Below, piece after piece: positions 38,546 through 47,972 of a stretch of DNA of 64,000 nucleotides (the stretch's first letter is position 1; each line of letters starts with the position of its first letter). Source of the DNA: Marinomonas alcarazii (GTDB lineage: Bacteria; Pseudomonadota; Gammaproteobacteria; Pseudomonadales; Marinomonadaceae); the NCBI RefSeq assembly GCF_003208215.1, contig NZ_QKLW01000001.1, positions 310,001 through 374,000 of the forward strand. The letters run 5' to 3'. The notes beneath the pieces were generated by a model. That model was not told the origin of the DNA, ran no database searches, and worked only from the letters and a program-made list of their open reading frames with translations. The position numbers were made by a program, and so were the translations under genes.

Positions 38546-40447
38546 ATGAAGCCTTGGTCAATCAAAGATTCGATGGAACTGTATAATGTAAGTCATTGGA
38601 GCAGTGACTTTTTTTCAATCAATGATAAAGGTCGAGTGATTGCTTTACCAGATAGAGAAAATAGTATCGATTTGACTGAGCTTTCCGCGGCGCTTAAACA
38701 ACAGGGTATTCCATATCCATGCCTTGTTCGATTTCCTAATATTTTGCATTCGCGCATTGAGAAAATAACTAACTCGTTTCAGCAGGCGATAGACTACTAC
38801 GACTACCAAGCAAAATACGCCATAGTTTATCCAATTAAAGTAAACCAGCAGCGTCGAGTGGTTGAAGAAATTGCTGCTTGCCAACCTGATAATTTATCTA
38901 CGGTAGGCTTGGAAGCAGGTAGTAAACCTGAGCTTATGGCAGTACTTGCTATGCATAAAAATGCTGACGGCATTATTGTGTGTAATGGCTACAAAGACCG
39001 TGAGTTTATTCATCTTGCCTTGATGGCTGAGAAAATGGGCCATCAGGTCTTCATCGTTGTTGAGAAAATGCATGAGCTAGATTGGATTCTAGAGGAAGCG
39101 GAGAAGATTGGTGTTCAGCCACGTATCGGTATTCGTATTCGCCTTGCGTCAACCTGTACTACGCACTGGGGCAATAGTGGTGGCGAGAAATCGAAATTTG
39201 GTCTAACCACATCTCAGTTGTTGCGCGCAATTGACCGTTTGCGTGAGTTGGGTTTGTTGCATTGCCTTGAGTTAATCCATTTTCATTTAGGCTCGCAAAT
39301 TACTCGTATTCGAGACATTCAAAACAGTTTGAAAGAATGCGCTCGTTATTATGCTGAACTGCATCAAATGGATGTCAAAATCAAGTGGGTTGATGTTGGT
39401 GGCGGATTGGGTGTCGATTACGAAGGTACTCGCAGTCAGAATGACTTTTCTGCAAACTACAGTATTGGTGAATACGCTAACAATGTTGTTTTTGCTTTTC
39501 ATAATGTGTGTGAACAATACGAGCTTCCGCATCCACATTTGATCTCTGAGTCTGGTCGTGCAGTAACGGCGCATCATGCGATGATGATTGCTGATGTCTT
39601 TTCGCATGGCGCAGAGCTTTTGCCAATTGAAGAGCCAAGCGAAGAATGTGAGTTGGAACTGCAACGACTTTGGGCATCTTATCAGAGCTTGAAAGAACAG
39701 CAAGATGAGGGTCGCTCTCTGGTTGAGATTTATCATGACTTGCTGGATGACTTTAACGATAGTTTGACCTTATATAACCACGGCCAGCTTAACCTTGCCC
39801 AAAGAGCGCAAGCCGAAAACCTCTTTTTATCTGCGTGCCGTAATTTATTACCTCGTTTAGATAATCGTAACAGAGGTCATCGTCCTGTTATTGATGAGCT
39901 GAATGAACGTTTAGCTGAAAAATTGTTTGTGAATTTGTCTGTGTTTCAATCCATGCCAGATGCTTGGGGGATTGATCAATTATTCCCTGTCTTGCCTTTG
40001 CAGGGCTTGGATCAAGCGCCTTCTTTTAGAGGTAAGATTCAAGACGTTACTTGTGATTCTGATGGTTGTTTATATAGCTATGTAGACGGTCAGGGTATTG
40101 AATCGTCTTTACCATTGCCGCCACCGCCACCAAAAGGTGAAGATTATTTGATGGGCTTTTTCTTAGTCGGAGCGTATCAGGAAACCTTAGGGGATCTGCA
40201 TAATTTATTTGGCGATACCTGTTCAGTGGATGTGTATTTAACGGATGATGGTTTTAGAATTGATCATGTACTAAAAGGCGACAGTGTTCAGGATGTGCTG
40301 AAGTTTGTCAGTTATGATGAGAATGAATTAATTAAGCGTTACCAAGAGAAAGTAGCAGCAAGCTCGCTTAGTCAGGAAGAGCAGGTGAAACTAATGGCTA
40401 CTTATAAAAAAGTACTAGAAGGCACAACCTATTTGACTCAGGTATAA
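38546..40447 (+). CDS. speA: biosynthetic arginine decarboxylase
   Basis: A 633-residue fold-type III PLP enzyme making agmatine. The PLP lysine is in AIVYPIKVNQQRRVVEEI (near 92-109); GLEAGSKPELMAVLA, HFHLGSQI and VDVGGGLGVDY form the barrel active site; the C-terminal beta domain contains CDSDGCLYSYVDGQG. A good GGAG stands 6 bases before ATG. Followed by aguB, so the route is arginine to agmatine to putrescine. Confidence 0.97.
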   Translation: MKPWSIKDSMELYNVSHWSSDFFSINDKGRVIALPDRENSIDLTELSAALKQQGIPYPCLVRFPNILHSRIEKITNSFQQAIDYYDYQAKYAIVYPIKVNQQRRVVEEIAACQPDNLSTVGLEAGSKPELMAVLAMHKNADGIIVCNGYKDREFIHLALMAEKMGHQVFIVVEKMHELDWILEEAEKIGVQPRIGIRIRLASTCTTHWGNSGGEKSKFGLTTSQLLRAIDRLRELGLLHCLELIHFHLGSQITRIRDIQNSLKECARYYAELHQMDVKIKWVDVGGGLGVDYEGTRSQNDFSANYSIGEYANNVVFAFHNVCEQYELPHPHLISESGRAVTAHHAMMIADVFSHGAELLPIEEPSEECELELQRLWASYQSLKEQQDEGRSLVEIYHDLLDDFNDSLTLYNHGQLNLAQRAQAENLFLSACRNLLPRLDNRNRGHRPVIDELNERLAEKLFVNLSVFQSMPDAWGIDQLFPVLPLQGLDQAPSFRGKIQDVTCDSDGCLYSYVDGQGIESSLPLPPPPPKGEDYLMGFFLVGAYQETLGDLHNLFGDTCSVDVYLTDDGFRIDHVLKGDSVQDVLKFVSYDENELIKRYQEKVAASSLSQEEQVKLMATYKKVLEGTTYLTQV

Positions 40448-40495
40448 GCTAAGCCTTTGTGCTGATGACACACGATATTTTGGAGGTAGTAGAGT

Positions 40496-41374
40496 ATGAG
40501 TACTGTAAAAGTAGCCTGCGTTCAAATGGCAATTAGTACAGATTTTCAAGCGAATTTAGATAACGCGGTTGCGCAAGTAAGAGAGGCCGCAGCAAATCAG
40601 GCAAATATTGTTCTGTTGCAAGAATTGTTTATGGGACCGTATTTTTGCATTGATCAAAAGCCAGAGTATTTTGATTGGGCGCAACCTGTAAATGATTGCT
40701 TGGCGATCCAAACAATGAGTAAGCTTGCGAAGGAGTTGGGGGTCGTTTTGCCTATCAGCTTCTTTGAGCGTGATGGTAATGTATTTTATAACTCTTTGGT
40801 GATGATCGACGCCAATGGTGATGTGATGGATTTGTATCGCAAAACCCATATTCCGGATGGCCCAGGTTACCAAGAAAAATACTATTTCACTCCAGGCAAT
40901 ACCGGTGTGAAAGTATGGGATACAAAGTTCGGTCGTATTGGTTGTGGAATTTGTTGGGATCAGTGGTTTCCAGAATTGGCTCGTGAATTAGCTTTGAAAG
41001 GGGCTGAACTGATTTTTTACCCTACGGCAATTGGTTCCGAGCCTCCTTATCCTGAGTGGGACTCAAAAGATCATTGGCAAAGAACTATGCAGGGGCATTC
41101 CGCTGCGAATATGGTGCCAGTGATTGCTGCGAACCGTGTTGGCCGAGAAGAGGGTGAGAATAGTTTTATCCAGTTTTATGGTTCTTCTTTTATGACCGAT
41201 GAAATGGGAGCGATGAAGTGTGTGGCGGGGCGTGATGAAAGTACTATTTTGTATTCTGATTACGATTTAGATGCGATACGCCAAGCACGACGTTCATTTG
41301 GACTATTCCGTGACCGACGTCCTGATCAATATCAAGCGATCACTTCGGGTGCTGGTGTGACTTGGGATAAATAG
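40496..41374 (+). CDS. aguB: N-carbamoylputrescine amidase
   Basis: A 292-residue nitrilase-superfamily hydrolase forming putrescine. The catalytic triad is Glu in LLQELFMGPYFC, Lys in YRKTHIPDGPGY and Cys in GCGICWDQWFPE. The substrate assignment rests on the strong family pattern and on adjacency to speA. The intermediate enzyme, agmatine deiminase (aguA), is not in the window. Confidence 0.93.
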   Translation: MSTVKVACVQMAISTDFQANLDNAVAQVREAAANQANIVLLQELFMGPYFCIDQKPEYFDWAQPVNDCLAIQTMSKLAKELGVVLPISFFERDGNVFYNSLVMIDANGDVMDLYRKTHIPDGPGYQEKYYFTPGNTGVKVWDTKFGRIGCGICWDQWFPELARELALKGAELIFYPTAIGSEPPYPEWDSKDHWQRTMQGHSAANMVPVIAANRVGREEGENSFIQFYGSSFMTDEMGAMKCVAGRDESTILYSDYDLDAIRQARRSFGLFRDRRPDQYQAITSGAGVTWDK

Positions 41375-41376
41375 CC

Positions 41377-41564
41377 AAAAAAAGTGCCCGCTTCACAGCG
41401 GGCACAAAAGCTTTCCTTATCCCTACTGATATAAAGGGGGATACCAACAGGGAAGATCTATTTACACCAGGCTTTATGAAGCCTATAAGAGTTTAAAAAT
41501 AATAGTGTAAAGGGTATTACTAAGTACCCATGACGGCAGCACAAAGCGTATCGCTAAGTTTTAA
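41377..41564 (-). ncRNA. candidate structured small RNA, minus strand
   Basis: On the minus strand, TGGACA (complement of 41594-41599), a 17-base spacer and TAATAC (complement of 41571-41576) form a plausible sigma-70 promoter. About 188 bases downstream lies a textbook terminator, GTGCCCGC/GCGGGCAC (41384-41405), followed on that strand by seven T (complement of 41377-41383). Between are four more inverted repeats: 41545-41555, 41512-41529, 41469-41484 and 41418-41443. No ORF of note is present. Both flanking genes are on the plus strand. I do not recognise the RNA family; expression is inferred. Confidence 0.5.
41384..41405 (-). terminator. intrinsic terminator with T run only on the minus strand
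   Basis: 8-bp perfect GC-rich stem, 6-base loop. The T run (seven) is on the minus strand; on the plus strand only AAAAGCTTT follows, so it would be a weak end for aguB and a strong one for the candidate small RNA. Confidence 0.75.
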
Positions 41565-41697
41565 TAAAAAGTATTACTGCGTCAGTATAGATCTGTCCAA
41601 ACCTAGGTAATAACTATAGTCGGAGATTACCAATAAGTGTGTATATAATTCATGTTTACACATTTATGATTTATCTATCTTTCAGGTTAGAGAGTCT

Positions 41698-42585
41698 ATG
41701 AGCGTATTTAGTTCCCCAAATAAAGTGCCTTACTATGGTGTTTCGCTTTCTAGTAAACTGATGTCGGATGATTTGACCTACCGAATTATGGTTGAAAAAA
41801 TGCTTGAGCTGGTGAAAGAGCAACCAGGTTATCTTGATGCTGAGTATTCCTCAGGTGAGACGGATGTATTCATCACTTATTGGTCAAGCAAGCCAGAGGC
41901 TGAGGCTTGGTTAAATAATGACGTACAGCGTAGACTTTTAACGATTGGTGAAAATTGTTGGTATGAAGAATACTCGTTAAAGCTGTTTGAAGTGATGAAG
42001 GATATGTCGTTTAAATACTCTAATCATGATTTGTATGCATCACGCTTTCCTCGTATTGTCACAGAGCGCGGAGTGTTAAGAATATTGGACGAAAGCCAAG
42101 CGCCGCTCTTGTATGACTATATTAATCAGGAAAAAGACTTTCTAGCTCAGTGGGAGCCTCTTCGAAGCGAAGGCTATTATTCACTTGAGACTTGTGCATT
42201 ACGCATACGCGAAATGCGTCGTGATTTTCTTGAGGACAGGGGCGTTGTGTTCTGCTTTTTGTCTCCAAGCGAAGACAAAATGCTTGCTTATACTAATTAT
42301 TCCAATATTATCCGCGGCGTTTTTCAAGCTTGTAATTTAGGCTACAGCATCCGAGAAAGCGAGCAAGGCAAAGGGATCATGCATGAAGCTTTAACCGCGG
42401 GATTAGAGTATCTTTCTAAAGAGTTACATATTGATCGTATACAAGCGAGTTACATGCCAAGAAATGTTCGAAGTGCTGCGGTGCTGAAGAAGTTAGGTTT
42501 CGATAAAGAAGGCGTGGCAAGAGACTACTTGAAGATTAATGGTAAGTGGGAAGACCATATTTTAACCGCACTCGTGTTGCGATAA
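41698..42585 (+). CDS. fusion of an ABM-like dimeric alpha-beta barrel domain and a GNAT acetyltransferase
   Basis: A 295-residue two-domain protein. About 1-100 looks like an antibiotic biosynthesis monooxygenase/EthD-type barrel (PYYGVSLSSKL; EQPGYLDAEYSSGETDVFITYW; WYEEYSLKLFEV). About 115-295 is a RimJ/RimL-type N-acetyltransferase with acetyl-CoA loop ESEQGKGIMHEAL and the C-terminal VLKKLGFDKEGVARDYLKING. RimJ-type domains acetylate ribosomal or other protein N termini, but this combination suggests a small-molecule or stress role; substrate unknown. AGAGAG stands 8 bases before ATG. Monocistronic. Confidence 0.8.
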   Translation: MSVFSSPNKVPYYGVSLSSKLMSDDLTYRIMVEKMLELVKEQPGYLDAEYSSGETDVFITYWSSKPEAEAWLNNDVQRRLLTIGENCWYEEYSLKLFEVMKDMSFKYSNHDLYASRFPRIVTERGVLRILDESQAPLLYDYINQEKDFLAQWEPLRSEGYYSLETCALRIREMRRDFLEDRGVVFCFLSPSEDKMLAYTNYSNIIRGVFQACNLGYSIRESEQGKGIMHEALTAGLEYLSKELHIDRIQASYMPRNVRSAAVLKKLGFDKEGVARDYLKINGKWEDHILTALVLR

Positions 42586-42611
42586 CCGTATGTCGTTCAA
42601 AGTTTACTTTA

Positions 42612-43334
42612 CTAGCTTCGTGTTAGAAGGTGAACGCGCCCTTGGTTGTAATGCTTGGTCATGACCGATAGGACAATACTGTTTTGATTTCCTGGGTTTA
42701 AGATGGCCACGGCTTCTTTAGGTGGAATGACTTTTCCTATACTAGGGCAAGCCGTAGGTGTTTTTGATTTGCTCAGTAGAAGAGTTGAGCCGCTAAGTGG
42801 TAAAAAATACTGCGTCGTTGTTTTGTGGTAGTAGAGTGTTTCCTTGTATTTCGCAGGATACAATTCTAGTGAAATTCGTCCGATCTCTGTTTCCCACAGA
42901 GGCCATATTCTGATCTGATTCCTTCCTAATTGCGACTCAACGGTTCCTGACGATATTTTCGTGAACGGTTGGGTTGGCTGTGAATTCATTGAATTTGACA
43001 GCCTAATTAAGCAACATTCGACTCTGGGGGTGAGTAACGTGACAGAGTTGATTGTGTCTGCATTGAGCCAAATTCCTTGGTGTGTTTTCAAGGTGATTTC
43101 TTCAGCGATGGTTTGAACATTGTTTGGTGCATACTGTTGCAAGTAGGCTTCGCCTTTAATGATAAACAAGAATGTATCTGCTTGGTCGTGATAAAAGCGG
43201 GTGGGCGTCACATCTTGAAAAAGGTGATCGTGAATAATCAAAAGGTCATCTTGCTGGTGCACAATAATACGTTTGCTGGTCTCGCCAAGACTGTAGTCTA
43301 GGGGATTGCTTGTATTTTGGACTGTCGCATTCAC
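42612..43334 (-). CDS. cupin-like protein of unknown function
   Basis: A 240-residue soluble protein starting at GTG 43334 (AAGG 10 bases before). Two repeated beta-rich halves can be seen: one around 30-110 (TFLFIIKGEAYLQQY; EITLKTHQGIWLNADTIN) and one around 145-235 (ISLELYPAKYKETLYYH; QYFLPLSGSTLLLS; PPKEAVAILNP), reminiscent of a bicupin. Metal-binding histidines are not convincing. I recognise no family. Convergent with the ABM-GNAT gene and divergent from parC. Confidence 0.55.
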   Translation of the reverse strand: MNATVQNTSNPLDYSLGETSKRIIVHQQDDLLIIHDHLFQDVTPTRFYHDQADTFLFIIKGEAYLQQYAPNNVQTIAEEITLKTHQGIWLNADTINSVTLLTPRVECCLIRLSNSMNSQPTQPFTKISSGTVESQLGRNQIRIWPLWETEIGRISLELYPAKYKETLYYHKTTTQYFLPLSGSTLLLSKSKTPTACPSIGKVIPPKEAVAILNPGNQNSIVLSVMTKHYNQGRVHLLTRS

Positions 43335-43519
43335 TAACCGTTACCTTATTTGATAATTGACCGTATTGAAACACGAGAATACAGGCCTTTCCATGATAAT
43401 CTTACGCAGAGTGTTGCAGTGTATTGGGATGTTTCTTTATAGTTGTTCCCATATTAGTTTATGAAATCCGTATGTGTCGATAATTTACACATTCAAACGA
43501 TTGTAGAAGGAAAGTTTCC

Positions 43520-45817
43520 TTGAGTGAGTTGTCAAATTTTGAGTCGAATGAAACCCTTTCATTAAAAGACTACACAGAAAAAGCGTACTTAAATTACTCT
43601 ATGTACGTGATTTTAGACCGAGCATTGCCACACATCGGTGATGGGTTAAAACCGGTTCAGCGTCGCATCATTTACGCGATGAGTGAACTTGGTCTAAAAG
43701 CCAGTGCGAAATACAAAAAATCCGCTCGTACTGTGGGTGACGTACTGGGTAAGTTTCACCCTCATGGTGACAGCGCATGTTATGAAGCTATGGTGCTGAT
43801 GGCGCAACCTTTCTCGTATCGTTATCCATTAGTGGACGGTCAAGGTAACTGGGGCGCGCCGGACGATCCAAAGTCTTTCGCAGCCATGCGTTACACCGAA
43901 TCTCGATTGTCGAAATACGCGGATGTCTTGCTTAAGGAAGTGAGCCAAGGAACCGTGGATTGGGTTCCGAACTTTGATGGAACGCTACAAGAGCCATCGG
44001 TTTTACCATCGCGTTTACCCAATTTATTGCTCAATGGGACAACGGGTATTGCTGTTGGTATGGCAACCGATATTCCACCACATAACTTGCGTGAAATCGG
44101 CGAAGCCTGCATTCATTTATTGAATAATCCAAATGCAGAATTAGAAGACCTCCTTAATTTTGTTCAAGGCCCAGATTTCCCGACAGGCGGTGAAATTATC
44201 ACGCCTAGAAGCGATATCGCTAAGCTTTATGAGACCGGTAAGGGGCAAATTAAAGCCAGAGCTCGCTTTACTGTCGAGGATGGCGAAATTGTTGTTAACG
44301 AGCTCCCTCATCAGGTGTCTGGTAGCAAGGTGTTAGAGCAAATTGCGGCGCAAATGCAAGCGAAGAAATTGCCGATGGTGGTTGATTTACGTGACGAATC
44401 AGATCATGAAAATGCGACTCGATTGGTGATAGTGCCTAAGTCAAATCGCGTTGATATTGATTCGGTCATGACGCACCTTTTTGCCACAACAGATTTAGAG
44501 AAATCTTACCGTACCAACATGAATGTGATTGGTCTTGACGGTTTACCTCAAGTGAAACCGTTGAAGAATTTCTTATCTGAATGGTTGCGTTTCCGTATTG
44601 ATGTCGTTCGTCGTCGTTTGCAATTCCGACTAGACAAAGTTAATAGCCGTTTGCATATTTTAGAAGGCTTGTTGATTGCTTATTTAAATATTGATGAAGT
44701 AATCGAAATCATTCGTACGGAAGAAAAGCCGAAAGTAGAGCTGATGTCGCGTTTTGGCTTAAGTGATGCGCAAGCTGAGTCGATTTTAGAATTGAAATTG
44801 CGTCACCTTGCTAGGCTTGAAGAAATGCGTATCAAGGGTGAGCAAGATGAGCTAGAGAAAGAGCGTAAGCAGCTCGAAGGTCTACTGTCTTCTGACCGTA
44901 AGTTAAAGAAATTGATTTCGGACGAGATTCAAGAAGCGGTTGATGCTTTTGGTGATGAGCGCCGTACTCCGATTGTGGCTCGTAAAGAAGCGCAAGCCTT
45001 TAGCGAAGAAGATTTGCTATCGAATGATCCTATTACTGTGGTGATTTCTAAGCAAGGATGGATTCGTGCCGCCAAAGGCCATGATATTGATGTTAATGGT
45101 TTGAGCTATAAATCGGGCGATGGGTTCCTAGCCAGCACAAAAGGGCGTTCGAACCAAATGCTCGTGCTAGTGGCTTCTAATGGACGTACGTATTCGATTA
45201 AGGCTCACACCTTACCATCTGCCCGAGGCCAAGGAGAGCCGATAACAGGTCGTATTACGTTGGAAAAAGACGCGACGATTGTTTCGATGGTGCTTGATAG
45301 TGAAGACGCTTATTACTTGATCGCAAGCGATGCCGGTTATGGTTTTGTTGCTCAGCTTAAAGATTTGTATGCGAAAAACAAAGCAGGTAAAGCAACATTG
45401 TCCTTACCGAAAGGGGCGCAAGTACTTGCACCTGTGCCTGTGCAGGATCCTTCGTCAGGTCGTGTTGTTGCGATTTCAAATGAAGGACGTATGCTGGCAT
45501 TTGATGTGGCTTCGTTGCCTCAGATGGCTAAAGGCAAAGGCAACAAGATGCTTAGCATTCCAAGTGCCCGTGCTGCGGATAGAGAAGAGCTGGTGGTTGC
45601 CTTAGCTTGCGTACAACCCAATGATCTTTTAACGGCTTATGCTGGGAAGCGTTTTATTTCCTTCACAGAAAAAGATTTGGAAGAATACCTTGGTGAGCGT
45701 GGCCGCAGAGGACTTAAGTTACCAAGAGGACTTCAAAGAATTGACAGTCTTGAAGTGAAGGTGGGAGAAGGAAAGGTGGCTAAAACCGATGAGCCGCCTA
45801 GCCAAGATTTATTTTAA
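43520..45817 (+). CDS. parC: DNA topoisomerase IV subunit A
   Basis: A 765-residue decatenase subunit. Catalytic Y125 in [10 protein letters not shown]; quinolone region [10 protein letters not shown] with S85 and E89 (E. coli S80, E84) in the sensitive form. TTG start at 43520 is supported by AAGGAAAG six bases upstream and by the usual family length. parE is not adjacent. Ends at a long perfect hairpin. Confidence 0.97.
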   Translation: MSELSNFESNETLSLKDYTEKAYLNYSMYVILDRALPHIGDGLKPVQRRIIYAMSELGLKASAKYKKSARTVGDVLGKFHPHGDSACYEAMVLMAQPFSYRYPLVDGQGNWGAPDDPKSFAAMRYTESRLSKYADVLLKEVSQGTVDWVPNFDGTLQEPSVLPSRLPNLLLNGTTGIAVGMATDIPPHNLREIGEACIHLLNNPNAELEDLLNFVQGPDFPTGGEIITPRSDIAKLYETGKGQIKARARFTVEDGEIVVNELPHQVSGSKVLEQIAAQMQAKKLPMVVDLRDESDHENATRLVIVPKSNRVDIDSVMTHLFATTDLEKSYRTNMNVIGLDGLPQVKPLKNFLSEWLRFRIDVVRRRLQFRLDKVNSRLHILEGLLIAYLNIDEVIEIIRTEEKPKVELMSRFGLSDAQAESILELKLRHLARLEEMRIKGEQDELEKERKQLEGLLSSDRKLKKLISDEIQEAVDAFGDERRTPIVARKEAQAFSEEDLLSNDPITVVISKQGWIRAAKGHDIDVNGLSYKSGDGFLASTKGRSNQMLVLVASNGRTYSIKAHTLPSARGQGEPITGRITLEKDATIVSMVLDSEDAYYLIASDAGYGFVAQLKDLYAKNKAGKATLSLPKGAQVLAPVPVQDPSSGRVVAISNEGRMLAFDVASLPQMAKGKGNKMLSIPSARAADREELVVALACVQPNDLLTAYAGKRFISFTEKDLEEYLGERGRRGLKLPRGLQRIDSLEVKVGEGKVAKTDEPPSQDLF

Positions 45818-45835
45818 TCTTAGACAAACTAAGGC

Positions 45836-45871
45836 GAGAGTCTAGAATTGAATTCTAGACTCTCCATTTTT
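45836..45871 (+). terminator. intrinsic terminator after parC
   Basis: Perfect 14-bp arms GAGAGTCTAGAATT/AATTCTAGACTCTC around a single G, then CATTTTT. Confidence 0.85.
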
Positions 45872-45936
45872 GAACCAAGTTTTACATTTTGTGCCCATTA
45901 CAAAAATGGACTTGCTTACGATAAGAGGAAAAGAAT

Positions 45937-46410
45937 ATGAAAGGCAGTAAAAAAGTAATTGATAGCTTGAATACCTTGTTAGCGAACGAATTGGCCGCGA
46001 TTGACCAATATTTCATTCACTCTCGCATGTACGAAGATTGGGGCTTAGATAAACTTTATGAGCGCCTTAATCACGAGATGGAAGAAGAAACTCAGCATTC
46101 TGATTGGCTTATCAAACGCATCTTGTTCTTAGAAGGTGTGCCATGCATGACGAAACGTCGTGATTTGTTGATTGGCTCTGATGTTCGTTCGATGATGAGT
46201 AATGACCTGACCCTTGAACTTGAAGTGGTTAGCTGTGTGAGAGAGGCCATTGCTGTATGTGAATCAGAAGGGGATTATCAAACACGTGAAACGCTAGAGA
46301 AGTTGTTGTTTGATACTGAAGAAGACCATGTTTATTGGTTGGAAAAACAGCTTGGTCTAATGGACAAAATTGGTATGCAGAACTATTACCAGTCACAGAT
46401 GGGTAACTAA
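45937..46410 (+). CDS. bfr: bacterioferritin subunit with ferroxidase site, lacking the heme methionine
   Basis: A 157-residue ferritin-like four-helix protein. All ferroxidase ligands are present: E18, E51, H54, E94 and the E128/H131 pair (one-residue shift from E. coli E127/H130). The axial heme ligand M52 of E. coli Bfr is T52 here. It should therefore oxidise and load iron but not bind heme by itself. It lies 11 bases before a second bacterioferritin gene with the opposite pattern, suggesting a mixed 24-mer. Confidence 0.93.
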   Translation: MKGSKKVIDSLNTLLANELAAIDQYFIHSRMYEDWGLDKLYERLNHEMEEETQHSDWLIKRILFLEGVPCMTKRRDLLIGSDVRSMMSNDLTLELEVVSCVREAIAVCESEGDYQTRETLEKLLFDTEEDHVYWLEKQLGLMDKIGMQNYYQSQMGN

Positions 46411-46421
46411 GGAGTGATGCT

Positions 46422-46886
46422 ATGAAAGGGGATCGTGACGTAGTTGCTAATCTAAACAAAGTTTTGGCCAATGAATTGGTTGGTATCAACCAGTATTTTC
46501 TTCATGCTCGCATGTTTAAAGACTTCGGTTTTAGTGCTCTGGACAAGGCGGATTATAAAACCTCTATCCAAAAAATGAAAAATGCGGATCGTTTGATTGA
46601 GCGTGTTTTGTTCTTGGAAGGTTTGCCTAATTTACAAGATCTTGGACGTCTGCGCATTGGTGAAAATAGCGAAGAGATGATTGCGGCTAACTTGGAATTC
46701 GAATTGGATACCTTGCCAACGCTTAAAGCGGCAATTGATCTTTGTGAGCAGAAAAAAGACTTTATGAGTCGTGATGCCTTAGAAAAGATATTAGAAGAGC
46801 AAGAAGAGCAGATAGATTGGCTCGAAACTCAACAGCATTTGATTGCAACTTCTGGTATTGAAAACTACCTGCAATCACAAATGTAA
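46422..46886 (+). CDS. bfr: bacterioferritin subunit with heme methionine, ferroxidase site lost
   Basis: A 154-residue bacterioferritin. M52 (heme ligand) is kept, E18 and E94 remain, but ferroxidase residues are replaced: E51 to K, H54 to N, E127 to Q and H130 to Q. It likely supplies heme sites, which in other Bfr shells pass electrons from Bfd to release iron, while the preceding subunit oxidises iron. The heteropolymer idea follows alpha/beta Bfr pairs known in other proteobacteria. Confidence 0.93.
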   Translation: MKGDRDVVANLNKVLANELVGINQYFLHARMFKDFGFSALDKADYKTSIQKMKNADRLIERVLFLEGLPNLQDLGRLRIGENSEEMIAANLEFELDTLPTLKAAIDLCEQKKDFMSRDALEKILEEQEEQIDWLETQQHLIATSGIENYLQSQM

Positions 46887-46901
46887 TTTAGTTCTTTGCC
46901 A

Positions 46902-47096
46902 TTAAGCTACTTGAACTTGGGTGTCGGCAATCTTGATCAACTCACTGTTCAGTAGCTTTTTTGCGCACTGGCAACATTTGCCGCACTGGCTACCGATATT
47001 GTGTTCTTTGTAGAGTTCACGCATGGTTGTCGCCCCTTCTTGAATGGACGCTTTGATCTCTCTGTCTGATACTTTGTTACAAATACAAACATACAT
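46902..47096 (-). CDS. bfd: bacterioferritin-associated ferredoxin
   Basis: A 64-residue [2Fe-2S] protein with cysteines C4, C6, C39 and C42 in the Bfd spacing (MYVCICNKVS; SQCGKCCQCAKK). It docks on bacterioferritin at the heme and reduces the core to mobilise iron. Convergent with the bfr pair, 15 bases apart, and under a Fur box, so it should be made in iron limitation. Confidence 0.94.
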   Translation of the reverse strand: MYVCICNKVSDREIKASIQEGATTMRELYKEHNIGSQCGKCCQCAKKLLNSELIKIADTQVQVA

Positions 47097-47146
47097 AAAT
47101 GAAAATCACTCTCACTAATATTCTGATCTTGCGATTCTATTTTTAA

Positions 47147-47161
47147 TGTTAATGATTATCA
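47147..47161. promoter_or_regulatory. Fur box upstream of bfd
   Basis: TGTTAATGATTATCA matches the 7-1-7 Fur consensus TGATAATNATTATCA at 14 of 15 positions (counting N), about 50 bases upstream of the bfd ATG. Expected effect: repression with iron, induction without. Confidence 0.75.
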
Positions 47162-47287
47162 ATAGATAAATATTAATCTATTTTAAATATTTGATAGTTT
47201 TTTATAGGGGCTGTTGGTAAGGCTTACTGATAAGACCGTGAATTAGCTTAGGTCTTATCAGCAAAAGGATGGGATCGAAGAGGGTGT

Positions 47288-47929
47288 TTACTGCTCTTTT
47301 TCTGCTATGTCCGTTAGAACTTTCAGAAATGCTTCAGGGTCGTGGGCACCATGAACCATGTATTTGTCATTGATAACATAGGTCGGTACGGAGTTTATAT
47401 CTAAGTCACGTAAGTGCTTTAGTTTTCTTTCGGTCAGCTGCTGAGCTTCAGGGCTCAGTGCATAATCCATGTCAGCTTTCTGCATACCGATGCTTGCGGC
47501 GACTTCTTCAAGAATGACTTTTGACCCAATGTCCTTTCCATCAGTGAAGTAGGCATGGAATACAGCCAACACAAAAGGCGTCGCTAGCCCAGACTTAGTG
47601 GCAGCCAGTACAAATTGATGGCTGAGCTTGGTATTGGGAATGCGATCTTTTTCAGAAAAATTGAATTGAATTCCTGCTTCTATCCCCACTTGTTGAATAG
47701 CATGTGTCGCTTCATTTAGCTTCTCTGGGCTACCGAACCGCTCACCTAGGTAAGTTTCTCGATCTGCCCCTTCTAGTGGCATATCAGGATGTAGCTCAAA
47801 TGGCTGCCAGCGAATGTCGATACGGTAATCGTCTCCCAGCTGCTCAATCGCTTGTTTAAGACGTGAGTAGCCTAAGTAGCACCAAGGGCAAACCAGATCT
47901 GAAATAATGTCGATTCGTAGATCGGCCAT
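47288..47929 (-). CDS. DsbA family oxidoreductase, FrnE-like
   Basis: About 213 residues from ATG 47929, which has TAGGAG ahead; an in-frame ATG 15 bases further upstream lacks one. Thioredoxin-like DsbA fold with CPWC in DLVCPWCYLGYSRLKQ near the N terminus and the cis-proline loop in SVPTYVINDKYMVHGAHDP. No signal peptide, so cytoplasmic; FrnE-like proteins are disulfide isomerases or glutathione-type reductases linked to oxidative stress. Followed on the same strand side by the Tag-like gene upstream. Confidence 0.88.
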   Translation of the reverse strand: MADLRIDIISDLVCPWCYLGYSRLKQAIEQLGDDYRIDIRWQPFELHPDMPLEGADRETYLGERFGSPEKLNEATHAIQQVGIEAGIQFNFSEKDRIPNTKLSHQFVLAATKSGLATPFVLAVFHAYFTDGKDIGSKVILEEVAASIGMQKADMDYALSPEAQQLTERKLKHLRDLDINSVPTYVINDKYMVHGAHDPEAFLKVLTDIAEKEQ

Positions 47930-47972
47930 GTATTCTCCTAACAAATAATAAATTACTGAATGTATAAAATGT

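Noticed and set aside
41377-41564. Candidate small RNA as RsmY/RsmZ/CsrB or 6S RNA
   Set aside because: Only about two GGA motifs are present, too few for a CsrA sponge, and neither the sequence nor the fold matches 6S RNA as I know it.
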